A DNA stretch of 64,000 nucleotides from Bacteroidaceae bacterium (GCA_017464815.1 JAFTYI010000021.1:1-64000); one strand, 5' to 3'; shown: positions 1-8,174, numbered from the stretch's first letter. Numbers and translations are program-made. Notes: a model not told the origin generated them from the sequence alone.

Positions 1-137
1 ACTCCCATGTCGAAGGCAAAACCGGTGACAAGACCGTGTTGGTGGTCGACATGTGCGCCTAAGGGGCAGACACGGTAGGGGGAGAAGATATGGTGTTGGG
101 CCTCTTTGCCAAAGAGGTTGCAGAAGGTGTTTTGCAT
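1..137 (-). CDS. Galactokinase-like GHMP kinase (N-terminal part only)
   Basis: The ATG is at 137 on the minus strand and the frame stays open to the window edge, giving about 45 residues. Residues 19-35 read SPYRVCPLGAHVDHQHG, which matches the galactokinase signature (GRVNLIGEHTDY-type) at the N-terminus of GHMP sugar kinases. Such enzymes phosphorylate galactose or related sugars at C1 in the cytoplasm. The substrate cannot be told from this fragment; it could be galactokinase or another sugar-1-kinase of the family. It lies downstream of the UpxY-like gene on the same strand, with a large hairpin between them. Confidence 0.7.
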   Translation of the reverse strand, partial: MQNTFCNLFGKEAQHHIFSPYRVCPLGAHVDHQHGLVTGFAFDMG

Positions 138-248
138 AAGTCGTAAGTTTATTATTTTACTTTACTTTTTACTTCTTGGTGGCAAGAAGCAAAAAGATAA
201 CAAAAAAGAAGAACCACCGGCTACACCAGAAAGGCTACTCATCAATCT

Positions 249-309
249 AAAATCCTAAGCGGGAAGAACGCACTTCGTTTGAACGGGCTTCCCGCTCTTA
301 ACGGATTTT
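249..309. repeat. Long imperfect inverted repeat, possible terminator of the UpxY-like gene
   Basis: AAAATCCTAAGCGGGAAG (249-266) faces CTTCCCGCTCTTAACGGATTTT (288-309), with two extra bases in the right arm. On the minus strand the hairpin ends in GGATTTTAG, so it may terminate transcription of the UpxY-like gene. A smaller hairpin, CTTCTTG-GTGG-CAAGAAG, lies at 172-189. Nothing coding is visible between 138 and 393. Confidence 0.5.
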
Positions 310-393
310 ACATTTCTTCGCTTAACGCCTTTCTGCCTAATGCCGGGAGCCATGCGGCACGTTAGTCCATGCGACGCGAGTACATAAAAGTAA

Positions 394-1485
394 TTAGTGG
401 CCTAACCAGCGATCGTAATCGCGGAGTTGGTCGATGAGTTGGCGTTTGCTTTTCTTAGGATTTGCCTCTGACATCCAAGGGGTGACAAGCTTGTGAGCGG
501 CCTCAAAATCGAGGTGGTCGTTGGTGCATCCGTAGAGGGTGACGTGCAAAAGGGCACGGGACTGCTCGGCCTTGACCAATGGCAGAAACGAGCGGATGGT
601 GTGAATGAGTTCATTGCGTTCAGCCTCGTTGCCCAACAGGGTGTGAATGGTCAGCAAATAGGCGTAACGCTTGCAGCGCATGACATCGGTATCAACCCGC
701 AAATTGCGGAAAGCCAACAGAGCCTCGGATGCCATCTGACGGTCGCTATCGGAAAGGGGAGCACCAGTGAGGTGACGCCCCATAGCCTGATGAAGCCCCA
801 AACGCAACCTGTCGTTATCGAAATGGAAATATTCGTGTTTGGAACCGGAATTGAGAGCTATGACTTCGTATTGTCCGGGAGCCACGTGCAGAAGGGGCAC
901 CCAAAGCCAATCGTCGACACGCACAACAATCTCTTTGTCGCTGCTACCGACATTGCTGACAAGTGTTGCTTCCACACCGGCAAACTGTCCTTCGAGGATG
1001 CGGATGCGATCACCCTTGACAAGGCGGGTAGCATCGGGCACATAGGCGGGCAGACGATTTTCGTAGGCTTGTGCCACCCAACGGAAATTCTGCATGGCGG
1101 CATCGGTGAGATAGGGAAACCACTCACCCGCTTCACCCCGCACACGAGGCAGGAAATTATAAGCAGGAAGATGTTTCTTCATCCGCTTGATTTCGGTTTC
1201 GGAGGAGTGAATGAAAACGTAGTTGAACAACAACGGACGTTTGATATTCTGCTCGTGACCACGAACGGTGCGTACCCGAGTGTAAGTGGGGGCAAAAAAA
1301 TCAAAAGTGGGTTCGCCAGCAACTGTACGACGTTCGACTTCGGCCTGAAGTTCGGCGGCACGTCCCCGATGAGAACCGGGAAGAGTGAGCACGTACCAAC
1401 GGATGACATGACTGTTTTTCCAGTTGGACACACGCTGTTCCACCGCTATATCAGCCGCACCTTGCATGGGGGAAGATTTTGTCAT
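394..1485 (-). CDS. UpxY-type NusG-family transcription antiterminator with C-terminal extension
   Basis: A specialised NusG paralogue of 363 residues. The NusG N-terminal domain runs from about residue 28 (RWYVL) through about 90 (NYVFI), and a KOW segment (KGDRIRILEGQFAGVEATL) lies near residue 155. About 160 further residues follow; they look helical and are not part of NusG. UpxY proteins act on RNA polymerase in the 5' leader of their own operons, usually capsule loci, to prevent early termination. Here no capsule genes follow in view; the next gene on the strand is galactokinase-like. An earlier in-frame start (1509) is TTG, so the ATG at 1485 is preferred. The putative promoter near 1685 leaves a leader of about 190 nt, suitable for antiterminator loading. 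Confidence 0.8.
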   Translation of the reverse strand: MTKSSPMQGAADIAVEQRVSNWKNSHVIRWYVLTLPGSHRGRAAELQAEVERRTVAGEPTFDFFAPTYTRVRTVRGHEQNIKRPLLFNYVFIHSSETEIKRMKKHLPAYNFLPRVRGEAGEWFPYLTDAAMQNFRWVAQAYENRLPAYVPDATRLVKGDRIRILEGQFAGVEATLVSNVGSSDKEIVVRVDDWLWVPLLHVAPGQYEVIALNSGSKHEYFHFDNDRLRLGLHQAMGRHLTGAPLSDSDRQMASEALLAFRNLRVDTDVMRCKRYAYLLTIHTLLGNEAERNELIHTIRSFLPLVKAEQSRALLHVTLYGCTNDHLDFEAAHKLVTPWMSEANPKKSKRQLIDQLRDYDRWLGH

Positions 1486-1681
1486 TGGAGTATTCTTCTG
1501 CTTCGTCAATGTTTTTATAAAACACTGACAAACAAGAAATTCGATTCAAAAAGAGTGTGTAAACTTGAAAAATCCACGTTTCTCTCTTTCTCATTTTTAC
1601 AATCCGACTCATGCGAGATTTAACGCATCTTCATCGGGAAATTCAACCCTCCTTTATACAAATCGGGAAAGAACTACAGCG

Positions 1682-1689
1682 CAAAGGTA
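1682..1689 (-). promoter_or_regulatory. Putative promoter of the UpxY-like gene
   Basis: CAAAGGTA on the plus strand is TACCTTTG on the minus strand, matching the Bacteroidetes -7 element TAnnTTTG. No convincing -33 element at the usual distance. Transcription would start near 1675, giving a long untranslated leader before the ATG at 1485. Confidence 0.5.
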
Positions 1690-1757
1690 ATAAGAATTTA
1701 GATAACAGAAAAACAAATGATGAAAAAGTTTCAAAAAAATACTGCAAGGATGAAAAT

Positions 1758-1798
1758 AAAAAAATGCAGGCTTCATTTTGGGCAGCCTGCATTTTTTT
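1758..1798 (-). terminator. Intrinsic terminator after the acyltransferase gene (bidirectional shape)
   Basis: AAAAAATGCAGGC (1758-1770) pairs with GCCTGCATTTTTTT. The A-run on one side and T-run on the other let it work on either strand. It lies about 40 nt beyond the stop of the minus-strand acyltransferase gene and just upstream of the UpxY promoter, so it insulates the two. Confidence 0.75.
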
Positions 1799-1839
1799 GA
1801 TCTGAAACGCACTTTCCCACCTAACGGGAATGGGAAATG

Positions 1840-2394
1840 TCAAATGTTGCCCACCGTGAAGTTCTCGGGGTTGCGTCCCTTGAAGTCCTTGAGGTAGAGC
1901 TTGATTTCGCGCAGGTCTTTGTCGAGGTCGCCCGACGGCATCAGTTCCTTTTCACAGGTGATGAGCTTCTTCTGATAGTCGATGCCAATGACAACGATGG
2001 GCACACCGGCCTTGAGGGCGATGTGGTAGAAGCCTTTCTTCCAGTTGGGATTGGCCTTGCGGGTTCCCTCGGGAGTGATGGCAAGATGAAACACTTCGCT
2101 GCGGTTGCAGGCCTCTACCATCTGGTCGACCAGGGAGTTGCGCTTACCCCGATTGACGGGGATGCCACCGATGGCACGAAACATGGGGCCAAGGGGCCAA
2201 AAGAACCACTCTTTCTTCATCATAAACTGGGTCTTGCGACCAATGGCGGCATAGAAGAGCTTGCCGAAGAAGAGGTCCCAATTGCTGGTGTGAGGACCAC
2301 AGCAGATGACATACTTGGGATGGTCGGGGACGGTGACACGGGTGTCCCACCCTAATACCTTATAATATATAAAGCGACAGATTGCCTGTTTCAT
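1840..2394 (-). CDS. PlsC-like 1-acyl-glycerol-3-phosphate acyltransferase family protein
   Basis: A 184-residue protein of the lysophospholipid acyltransferase family. The catalytic HX4D motif is seen as HTSNWD (about residue 35) and the substrate-binding motif as TPEGTR (about residue 108). The family transfers an acyl chain to lysophosphatidate or related acceptors at the inner face of the cytoplasmic membrane. At 184 residues it is shorter than typical PlsC (about 240), and no N-terminal membrane helix is evident, so the acceptor may differ. It follows the small helical gene by 8 nt and is probably co-transcribed with it. Confidence 0.8.
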   Translation of the reverse strand: MKQAICRFIYYKVLGWDTRVTVPDHPKYVICCGPHTSNWDLFFGKLFYAAIGRKTQFMMKKEWFFWPLGPMFRAIGGIPVNRGKRNSLVDQMVEACNRSEVFHLAITPEGTRKANPNWKKGFYHIALKAGVPIVVIGIDYQKKLITCEKELMPSGDLDKDLREIKLYLKDFKGRNPENFTVGNI

Positions 2395-2402
2395 GACGGG
2401 GA

Positions 2403-2669
2403 TCAGTGCAGGTTACCAATTTCGTCGATGATGGCATCCACCTGTGCCTGGAGGTCGGAACGGAATGCTTTATAGAATCCCTTGACATTTCCCGGCTGGG
2501 TGTGGCTGATGCGGCTGATGAACTCGTCCTGCATGTAGAGGATGCGGGTCATCAGGTCGTCGACCTTCTGCATGTCAACACCCGGCACTACCTTGGCAAG
2601 CACCACACACTCGGCAAAAAGTTCGCCGGCAATATAATTCACCTGTTTCTTTAATGTTCTTCTTTTCAT
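2403..2669 (-). CDS. Small helical conserved hypothetical protein
   Basis: 88 residues starting MKRRTLKKQVNYIAGELFAE. The ATG at 2669 is chosen because an upstream in-frame extension to 2768 would run through the putative promoter at 2735-2742. Mostly helical, with a basic N-terminus and an acidic middle and end; no motif that I recognise. It immediately precedes the acyltransferase gene (8 nt gap), so the two probably form an operon. Function unknown. Confidence 0.6.
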   Translation of the reverse strand: MKRRTLKKQVNYIAGELFAECVVLAKVVPGVDMQKVDDLMTRILYMQDEFISRISHTQPGNVKGFYKAFRSDLQAQVDAIIDEIGNLH

Positions 2670-2734
2670 AGTTACTACCTTATTATAATATATTAAAATG
2701 CACCGAGGGAATATCCCACGCGTGATTACGTGGG

Positions 2735-2742
2735 CAAAGATA
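2735..2742 (-). promoter_or_regulatory. Putative promoter of the small protein-acyltransferase operon
   Basis: CAAAGATA reads TATCTTTG on the minus strand, a good TAnnTTTG -7 element. A CAAA (TTTG on the minus strand) at 2766-2769 is 23 nt away, slightly too far for a -33 element. Confidence 0.5.
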
Positions 2743-2785
2743 AGCGTTTTTTTCGACTTACGAAGCAAAAAAATGTCATTTTTCT

Positions 2786-2815
2786 ATTGTATTTCAAAAA
2801 TATGTTGTAATTTTG
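2786..2815 (+). promoter_or_regulatory. Promoter of the aromatic amino acid operon
   Basis: ATTG (2786-2789) is followed after 18 nt by TAATTTTG (2808-2815), fitting the Bacteroidetes -33/-7 pattern. Transcription would start near 2822, about 22 nt before the leader peptide ATG. Confidence 0.65.
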
Positions 2816-2843
2816 CATCAAATTAAAGCAAAAAACTGGAATA

Positions 2844-2939
2844 ATGAAAGCATTGCATACATTCTTTTACTGCTTCTTTTATTACTTTTACTTTAGCAAT
2901 GAAGTGAAGCGGGAGGTTGTATGTGTACCTTACAGATGA
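2844..2939 (+). CDS. Phe/Tyr-rich leader peptide of the pheA operon
   Basis: A 31-codon ORF beginning MKALHTFFYCFFYYFYFSNE. It contains six Phe and four Tyr codons between codons 7 and 17, plus one Tyr at codon 30. It lies between the promoter and a terminator hairpin upstream of pheA. This is the arrangement of an attenuation leader: ribosome stalling at Phe/Tyr codons when these amino acids are scarce would favour an antiterminator. The ORF is too short to be listed by usual gene callers. Confidence 0.8.
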   Translation: MKALHTFFYCFFYYFYFSNEVKREVVCVPYR

Positions 2940-3000
2940 ATTGAACATGATTTATTAATATGACATCCCGCTTTTCCTTGACAGGAACTGCGGGATTTTT
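2907..3000 (+). terminator. Transcription attenuator (antiterminator and terminator) upstream of pheA
   Basis: The terminator stem is ATCCCGC (2965-2971) with GCGGGAT (2990-2996), extended inside by TTCC (2974-2977) with GGAA (2984-2987), and it ends in a T-run at 2996-3000. A competing segment inside the leader ORF, AAGCGGGA (2907-2914), is perfectly complementary to TCCCGCTT (2966-2973). Pairing of these would destroy the terminator. Seen directly in sequence; the regulation is inferred. Confidence 0.8.
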
Positions 3001-3012
3001 AGTAGAAGAAAG

Positions 3013-3852
3013 ATGAAGAAGATAGCCATACAGGGTATGATAGGGTCGTTTCACGACATTGCTGCCCACCAGTATTTCGAGGGCGAGGAGATTGAACTGA
3101 TATGCTGCAACACCTTTGAGGAGGTGTTTGAGGAAATTCGCCGCGACAGCAACGTGATAGGTATGACGGCCATCGAAAACACCATTGCGGGAAGCCTGTT
3201 GCACAACTATGAACTGTTGCGTGACAGCGGCACCACCATCGTGGGAGAACACAAGTTGCGCATCAGCCACAGCCTGCTGTGTCTGCCAGGAGAGAGTTGG
3301 GAGGACTTGGTGGAGGTGAACTCACACCCCGTGGCACTGGCGCAATGCCGCGAATTCCTGATGAAGCACCCTAACCTGAAGATTGTGGAGACGGATGACA
3401 CGGCGGGAAGTGCAAAGAACATCAACGAAAAACAGTTGAAAGGACACGCGGCCATCTGTTCGAAATTTGCTGCCCCACTCTACAACATGAAGGTGTTGGA
3501 GGAGGGTATCGAAACGAACAAACACAACTTTACCCGATTCCTGGTGGTGTCAGACCCATGGAAGGCTGACGAACTGCGCGAACGACGGCTGACGAACAAG
3601 GCGAACATCGTCTTTTCATTGCCGCATAGCGAGGGTAGCCTGAGCCAGGTGTTGAGCATCTTCTCGTTCTACCGCATCAACCTGACCAAAATCCAATCGT
3701 TGCCCATCATCGGACGTGAGTGGGAATATATGTTCTACATCGACGTGACTTATGATGACTATATGCGTTACCGACAGTCCATTGATGCCATCACACCACT
3801 CATCAAAGAGCTGAAGATTCTGGGAGAGTATAAGGCGTGTTTCGCAAATTAA
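3013..3852 (+). CDS. pheA: Prephenate dehydratase
   Basis: Converts prephenate to phenylpyruvate in phenylalanine synthesis (cytoplasm). The protein has 279 residues: a dehydratase domain with GSFHD near residue 11, TAIENTIAGSLL near residue 52 and the catalytic TRF motif (NFTRFLVV) near residue 174. A C-terminal ACT domain from about residue 200 contains the NLTKIQS motif, expected to bind Phe for feedback inhibition. There is no chorismate mutase domain here; that activity is fused to the DAHP synthase two genes downstream. First structural gene after the attenuator; the operon continues with the aminotransferase after an A/T repeat that also includes the stop codon. Confidence 0.95.
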   Translation: MKKIAIQGMIGSFHDIAAHQYFEGEEIELICCNTFEEVFEEIRRDSNVIGMTAIENTIAGSLLHNYELLRDSGTTIVGEHKLRISHSLLCLPGESWEDLVEVNSHPVALAQCREFLMKHPNLKIVETDDTAGSAKNINEKQLKGHAAICSKFAAPLYNMKVLEEGIETNKHNFTRFLVVSDPWKADELRERRLTNKANIVFSLPHSEGSLSQVLSIFSFYRINLTKIQSLPIIGREWEYMFYIDVTYDDYMRYRQSIDAITPLIKELKILGEYKACFAN

Positions 3853-3876
3853 AAATTAAAAATTAAGAATTAAAAA
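3848..3876 (+). repeat. A/T-rich dispersed repeat (TTAAAAATTAAAAATTAAG type)
   Basis: Tandem AATTAAAA-like units overlapping the pheA stop codon. Similar strings occur at 5035-5099 and 27692-27779, and a related AATTCATAATTC type at 8884-8911 and 9488-9578. Confidence 0.5.
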
Positions 3877-3879
3877 AAT

Positions 3880-5052
3880 ATGAATATACAGCCAGCGACA
3901 CGCTTGCAGAGCGTGAGTGAATATTACTTCAGCCGTAAGCTGAAAGAGGTGGCACAAATGAATGCCGAGGGAAAGGATGTCATCAGTCTGGGAATAGGAA
4001 GCCCGGATATGCCGCCTTCGGAGAGTGCCATCCGGGTATTGTGTGAACAGGCGCAACGGGCTGATGTACACGGATACCAGCCTACCGTGGGAATACCCGA
4101 ACTGCGCAAAGCCATGAGTGACTTCTACCAGAAATGGTACGGTGTTGAATTGGATCCCGCTACAGAGATACAACCGCTCATCGGGTCGAAAGAGGGAATC
4201 CTGCATGTGACCCTGGCATTTGTGAACCCGGGTGAACAGGTGTTGGTGCCTAATCCCGGATATCCCACTTACACATCGTTGAACAAGATTCTGGGAAGCG
4301 ACATCGTGACATACAACCTCTTGGAAGAGAAGAATTGGCAGCCCGACTTCGATGCTTTGGAGAAGATGGACCTGAGCCGTGTGAAACTGATGTGGACCAA
4401 CTATCCCAACATGCCGACAGGCGCCAATGCGACCCGCGAACTGTACGAACGGTTGGTGGACTTTGCACGACGGAAGAATATTGTTATCGTGAATGACAAC
4501 CCCTACAGTTTCATCCTGAACAAAGAGCCGCTGAGCATCCTGCAAGTGCCCGGTGCCAAGGAGTGTTGCATCGAGTTCAACTCGATGAGCAAGAGCCACA
4601 ACATGCCGGGATGGCGCGTGGGAATGTTGGCCAGTAATGCGCAATTCGTACAATGGGTGCTGAAGATTAAGAGCAATATCGACTCGGGCACTTTCCGCCC
4701 TTTGCAACTGGCTGCGGCGGAGGCATACCACAACAGCGAGGAGTGGCACCACGAAGCGAACTACACCGTATATCGCGAACGCCGAGACTTGGCCGAGGAG
4801 ATTATGAAGACATTGGGATGCACCTACGACCCGAATCAAGTGGGCATGTTCCTGTGGGGACGCATCCCCGACCATTATGCCGATGTGGAGGAACTGACCG
4901 AACGGGTGCTGCACGAAGCACGGGTGTTCATCACACCGGGATTCATCTTCGGCTCTGGCGGTGCACGCTACATCCGCATTTCACTTTGTGCCAAGAAGGA
5001 GAAATTGGCGGAGGCGTTGGGGAGGATGAAAGAGTTAAAAGTTAGAAATTAA
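3880..5052 (+). CDS. PLP-dependent aminotransferase of the aromatic operon
   Basis: A fold-type I aminotransferase of 390 residues. The PLP-binding lysine lies in SMSKSHNMPGWRVGM near residue 237; TNYPNMPTGA (about 170) and NDNPYSF (about 205) are further cofactor-site motifs. It resembles aspartate/LL-DAP-type aminotransferases. Its position between pheA and the DAHP synthase suggests that it transaminates phenylpyruvate and 4-hydroxyphenylpyruvate, the last step to Phe and Tyr; that substrate assignment is inferred from context. The last codons (KELKVRN) and stop lie within an A/T-rich repeat. Confidence 0.85.
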   Translation: MNIQPATRLQSVSEYYFSRKLKEVAQMNAEGKDVISLGIGSPDMPPSESAIRVLCEQAQRADVHGYQPTVGIPELRKAMSDFYQKWYGVELDPATEIQPLIGSKEGILHVTLAFVNPGEQVLVPNPGYPTYTSLNKILGSDIVTYNLLEEKNWQPDFDALEKMDLSRVKLMWTNYPNMPTGANATRELYERLVDFARRKNIVIVNDNPYSFILNKEPLSILQVPGAKECCIEFNSMSKSHNMPGWRVGMLASNAQFVQWVLKIKSNIDSGTFRPLQLAAAEAYHNSEEWHHEANYTVYRERRDLAEEIMKTLGCTYDPNQVGMFLWGRIPDHYADVEELTERVLHEARVFITPGFIFGSGGARYIRISLCAKKEKLAEALGRMKELKVRN

Positions 5053-5099
5053 AAATTAAAAGTTAAAAGTTAAAAGTTAGAAATTATAATAAAATCAGA
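5035..5099 (+). repeat. A/T-rich tandem repeat forming the aminotransferase C-terminus and spacer
   Basis: Tandem TTAAAAG/TTAGAAA units, the same family as at 3848 and 27692. The aminotransferase stop codon (5050-5052) lies inside it. Confidence 0.55.
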
Positions 5100-5103
5100 A
5101 TAT

Positions 5104-6171
5104 ATGGAACTGGAATTAAAACCGATTACGTTTCAAGGGATTGACCCGACGAAGCCGATGATTATTGCCGGCCCTTGCAGTGCCGAGACAGAAGAACAAG
5201 TGATGTGTACAGCCAAGGATTTGGCTAACAAAGGAACCAAGATTTTCCGTGCCGGAATCTGGAAACCGCGTACCAAACCAGGTGGTTTTGAGGGTATCGG
5301 TGTAGAGGGCTTGGGCTGGTTGCGCCGTGTGAAGGAGGAGACTGGCATGTATGTCTCTACTGAAGTGGCTACAGCCAAGCACGTAGAAGCGGCTCTGGAG
5401 GCAGGCATCGACCTGTTGTGGGTAGGCGCACGCACCTCGGCCAACCCCTTTGCCGTGCAGGAACTGGCTGATTCATTGAAGGGGGTGGACGTCCCCGTGT
5501 TGGTGAAGAACCCCGTGAACCCCGACCTTGAATTGTGGATTGGTGCCATGGAACGACTGAACCAAGCAGGCATCACCCGACTGGGAGCCATTCATCGCGG
5601 CTTCTCTTCTTACGACAAGAAGATTTATCGCAACCTGCCGCAATGGCACATCCCCATCGAATTGCGACGCCGCATCCCTGCCCTGCCTATCCTGTGTGAC
5701 CCGAGCCACATCGGTGGAAAGCGTGAGCTGATTGCCCCACTCTGCCAACAGGCTATGGACTTGGGATTCGACGGACTGATTGTGGAAAGCCATTGCAACC
5801 CCGACAAGGCTTGGAGCGATGCTTCGCAGCAGGTGACTCCGGCGGTGTTGGATTACATACTGAACCTGCTGGTCATCCGAAAGGAGAAACAAACGACCGA
5901 GAATCTGCACGAATTGCGTACACAGATTGACGAATGTGACAACAGCCTCATCGAAGTGTTGGCCAAGCGTATGCGTGTGGCTCGCGAAATCGGTACGTAC
6001 AAGAAGGAACACAACATGCAGATTCTGCAAACCGGACGCTACAACGAAATTCTGGACAAGCGCGGTGCACAGGGTGCGTTGTGTGGCATGGATGCCGACT
6101 TCATCAAGAAGGTGTTTGAGGCTATCCACGAAGAGAGTGTGCGCCAGCAGATGGAAATAATTAACAAGTAA
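5104..6171 (+). CDS. Bifunctional DAHP synthase / chorismate mutase
   Basis: 355 residues. Residues 1 to about 265 are a class I DAHP synthase (MIIAGPCSAE near residue 19, KPRTKPGGF near 58, CDPSHIGGKR near 199), which condenses phosphoenolpyruvate with erythrose 4-phosphate. The C-terminal 90 residues are an AroQ-type chorismate mutase (ELRTQIDECDNSLIEVLAKR). The fusion joins the first shikimate step to the branch toward prephenate, and so complements the PheA and TyrA of this operon, neither of which carries a mutase domain. DAHP synthase-chorismate mutase fusions are known in Bacteroidetes and Bacillus-type bacteria, where the mutase domain may also mediate feedback control. Confidence 0.93.
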   Translation: MELELKPITFQGIDPTKPMIIAGPCSAETEEQVMCTAKDLANKGTKIFRAGIWKPRTKPGGFEGIGVEGLGWLRRVKEETGMYVSTEVATAKHVEAALEAGIDLLWVGARTSANPFAVQELADSLKGVDVPVLVKNPVNPDLELWIGAMERLNQAGITRLGAIHRGFSSYDKKIYRNLPQWHIPIELRRRIPALPILCDPSHIGGKRELIAPLCQQAMDLGFDGLIVESHCNPDKAWSDASQQVTPAVLDYILNLLVIRKEKQTTENLHELRTQIDECDNSLIEVLAKRMRVAREIGTYKKEHNMQILQTGRYNEILDKRGAQGALCGMDADFIKKVFEAIHEESVRQQMEIINK

Positions 6172-6182
6172 ATACGTTTTTG

Positions 6183-6246
6183 GGCACGGATGACACGGAA
6201 AGGATTTTGTTTTAATATAAGAACTTTAAACCGTGTAATCCGTGCC
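6183..6246. repeat. GGCACGGAT-type dispersed inverted repeat
   Basis: GGCACGGATGACACGGA (6183-6199) faces CCGTGTAATCCGTGCC (6231-6246). Made of 9-nt units (GGATNACAC). Related copies are at 12371-12463, 15728-15839, 42400-42503 (inside a gene) and 44968-45069. Confidence 0.75.
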
Positions 6247-6262
6247 TAAAATAACCTGAAAT

Positions 6263-7036
6263 ATGAAAATACTGATTTTAGGAGCCGGGAAGATGGGTTC
6301 TTTCCTGACCGACGTGCTGAGTTTCCAACACGAAACGGCGGTGTACGACGTGGATCCGCAGAAGCTGAGGTTTGTGTACCACACCCTGCGGTTCACTTCG
6401 CTGAAAGAGATAGAGGAGTTCAAGCCTGAACTGGTCATCAATGCCGCCACGGTGAAGTATACACAGGAGGCTTTCCGACAGGTGATGCCTGTGCTCCCCA
6501 AGGAGTGCATACTGAGCGACATTGCTTCGGTGAAGACGGGATTGAAGGAGTTCTACGAACAGAGCGGATTCCGCTACGTGTCGACCCACCCGATGTTTGG
6601 CCCCACATTTGCCAACCTCGATAACCTGAGCCGCGAAAATGCCATCATTATCTCGGAGGGAGACTACATGGGACGCATCTTCTTCAAGGACCTCTACAGC
6701 TCGCTGAAACTGAACATCTTTGAATATACCTTCGACGAACACGACGAGACGGTGGCCTACTCGCTCTCCATCCCGTTCGTATCGACCTTTGTGTTCTCGG
6801 CCGTGATGAAGCATCAGGATGCACCGGGAACCACCTTCAAACGACACATGGACATTGCCCGCGGCCTGCTGAACGAGGATGACTACCTGTTGCAGGAAAT
6901 CCTGTTCAACCCCCGCACACCGGGACAGGTGGAGGGCATACGCCGGGAATTGAAGGAACTGCTCGAAATCATCTCGAACAAGGATGCTGAGGGAATGAAG
7001 GCGTATCTGACAAAGATTAGGGAGAAAATAAAATAG
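6263..7036 (+). CDS. tyrA: Prephenate dehydrogenase
   Basis: Oxidatively decarboxylates prephenate to 4-hydroxyphenylpyruvate for tyrosine synthesis. 257 residues with an N-terminal Rossmann nucleotide-binding motif, LILGAGKMG (residues 4-12), a SDIASVKTGL segment near residue 90 and the THPMFGP motif near residue 110 that is typical of TyrA. There is no ACT domain. Last gene of the aromatic operon, separated from the synthase-mutase gene by the inverted repeat at 6183-6246, which may modulate read-through or mRNA stability. Confidence 0.9.
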   Translation: MKILILGAGKMGSFLTDVLSFQHETAVYDVDPQKLRFVYHTLRFTSLKEIEEFKPELVINAATVKYTQEAFRQVMPVLPKECILSDIASVKTGLKEFYEQSGFRYVSTHPMFGPTFANLDNLSRENAIIISEGDYMGRIFFKDLYSSLKLNIFEYTFDEHDETVAYSLSIPFVSTFVFSAVMKHQDAPGTTFKRHMDIARGLLNEDDYLLQEILFNPRTPGQVEGIRRELKELLEIISNKDAEGMKAYLTKIREKIK

Positions 7037-7106
7037 GAGATAGAGGGAGATAGAAGGAGAAGAAGGAGATAGAGGCCAATAGCTTAAATAAAATAAAAGA
7101 ACCATC

Positions 7107-8090
7107 ATGAAGAAACTAATGTCAATAATGATGCTGGCATGGATGGGCATCTGTGCCGCACAAGCAGCCAAGAGTTACGACACCCCCGACACCATTGTGG
7201 TGGCACAAGACGGAAGCGGAGAATTCACCACCATCAGTGAAGCAGTGGAGGTGTGCCGCGCATTCACGGATTACCACAAGGTGATCTATATCAAAAAAGG
7301 TGTGTATTGCGAAAAGGTGGTGATTCCCTCGTGGAAAACAAACATCGAGCTGTGTGGCGAGGATGCAGAGACTACCATCCTGACCCACAACGACCATGCC
7401 AACATGGTGTACCCGAACACGACGCTGAAAATAGGGACCTTCCGCACCTATACACTGAAGATTGAAGGAAGCGACATCACCATCAAGAACCTGACCATCG
7501 AGAACAATGCCCCCCGACGCGGACAGGCCGTAGCCCTGCACACCGAAGGCGACCGGATAAAGTTGATTAACTGCCGCCTGTTGGGACATCAGGACACGGT
7601 GTACACGGGTGTGGCAAACACACGTGTCGTGTTCAACGGATGCTACATCGAGGGTACCACGGACTTTATCTTCGGTCCCTCTACGGCCTGGTTTGAGAAA
7701 TGCCACATCCACAGCAAGGCCAACAGCTACATCACTGCGGCTTCTACCCCGAAGGGTGTGAAGTGGGGATATGTGTTCAACGAATGCAAACTGACGGCCG
7801 ACGAAGGGGTGAACAAGGTTTACCTGGGACGTCCGTGGCGACCGTATGCCTACACCTTGTTCATGAAGTGTGAGCTGGGCAGCCACATCGTGGCAGCCGG
7901 TTGGCAAGCATGGAGCAACAAGGAGGATGTGAGCACCACCACTTACGTGGAATACAAGAACTACGGTCCCGGAGCAAATGCCGACAAGCGTGTTGAATGG
8001 AGCCGTCAACTGACCGACAAGGAGGCCAAAGGGGTGACTTTTGAGGAGGTGATGGGCACACAAGAATCGGACTGGAACGTGAAACTATAA
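7107..8090 (+). CDS. Secreted pectinesterase (carbohydrate esterase family 8)
   Basis: Hydrolyses methyl esters of pectin to free galacturonate units and methanol. 327 residues with a Sec signal peptide (about 1-20, ending CAAQA). Family motifs seen: GHQDTVYTG near residue 160, TTDFIFG near 184 (catalytic Asp region) and LGRPWRPYAYT near 240 (substrate-binding Arg/Trp). Its 70-nt spacer after tyrA is purine-rich (GGAGATAGA-like units). No obvious functional link to tyrA; it is an isolated CAZyme here, and may be transcribed by read-through. Confidence 0.92.
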   Translation: MKKLMSIMMLAWMGICAAQAAKSYDTPDTIVVAQDGSGEFTTISEAVEVCRAFTDYHKVIYIKKGVYCEKVVIPSWKTNIELCGEDAETTILTHNDHANMVYPNTTLKIGTFRTYTLKIEGSDITIKNLTIENNAPRRGQAVALHTEGDRIKLINCRLLGHQDTVYTGVANTRVVFNGCYIEGTTDFIFGPSTAWFEKCHIHSKANSYITAASTPKGVKWGYVFNECKLTADEGVNKVYLGRPWRPYAYTLFMKCELGSHIVAAGWQAWSNKEDVSTTTYVEYKNYGPGANADKRVEWSRQLTDKEAKGVTFEEVMGTQESDWNVKL

Positions 8091-8120
8091 GGCCCATCTT
8101 CATATTTTATGCAGCCAAAT

Positions 8121-8152
8121 GTTGCCCATTCAAATATAAATACCTAAATTTG
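8121..8152 (+). promoter_or_regulatory. Promoter of pyrH-frr
   Basis: GTTG (8121-8124) and TAAATTTG (8145-8152) are separated by 20 nt, a near-consensus Bacteroidetes promoter. The pyrH start is 22 nt downstream of the -7 element. Confidence 0.7.
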
Positions 8153-8174
8153 CGACCAAAAGAATTTTATACGT

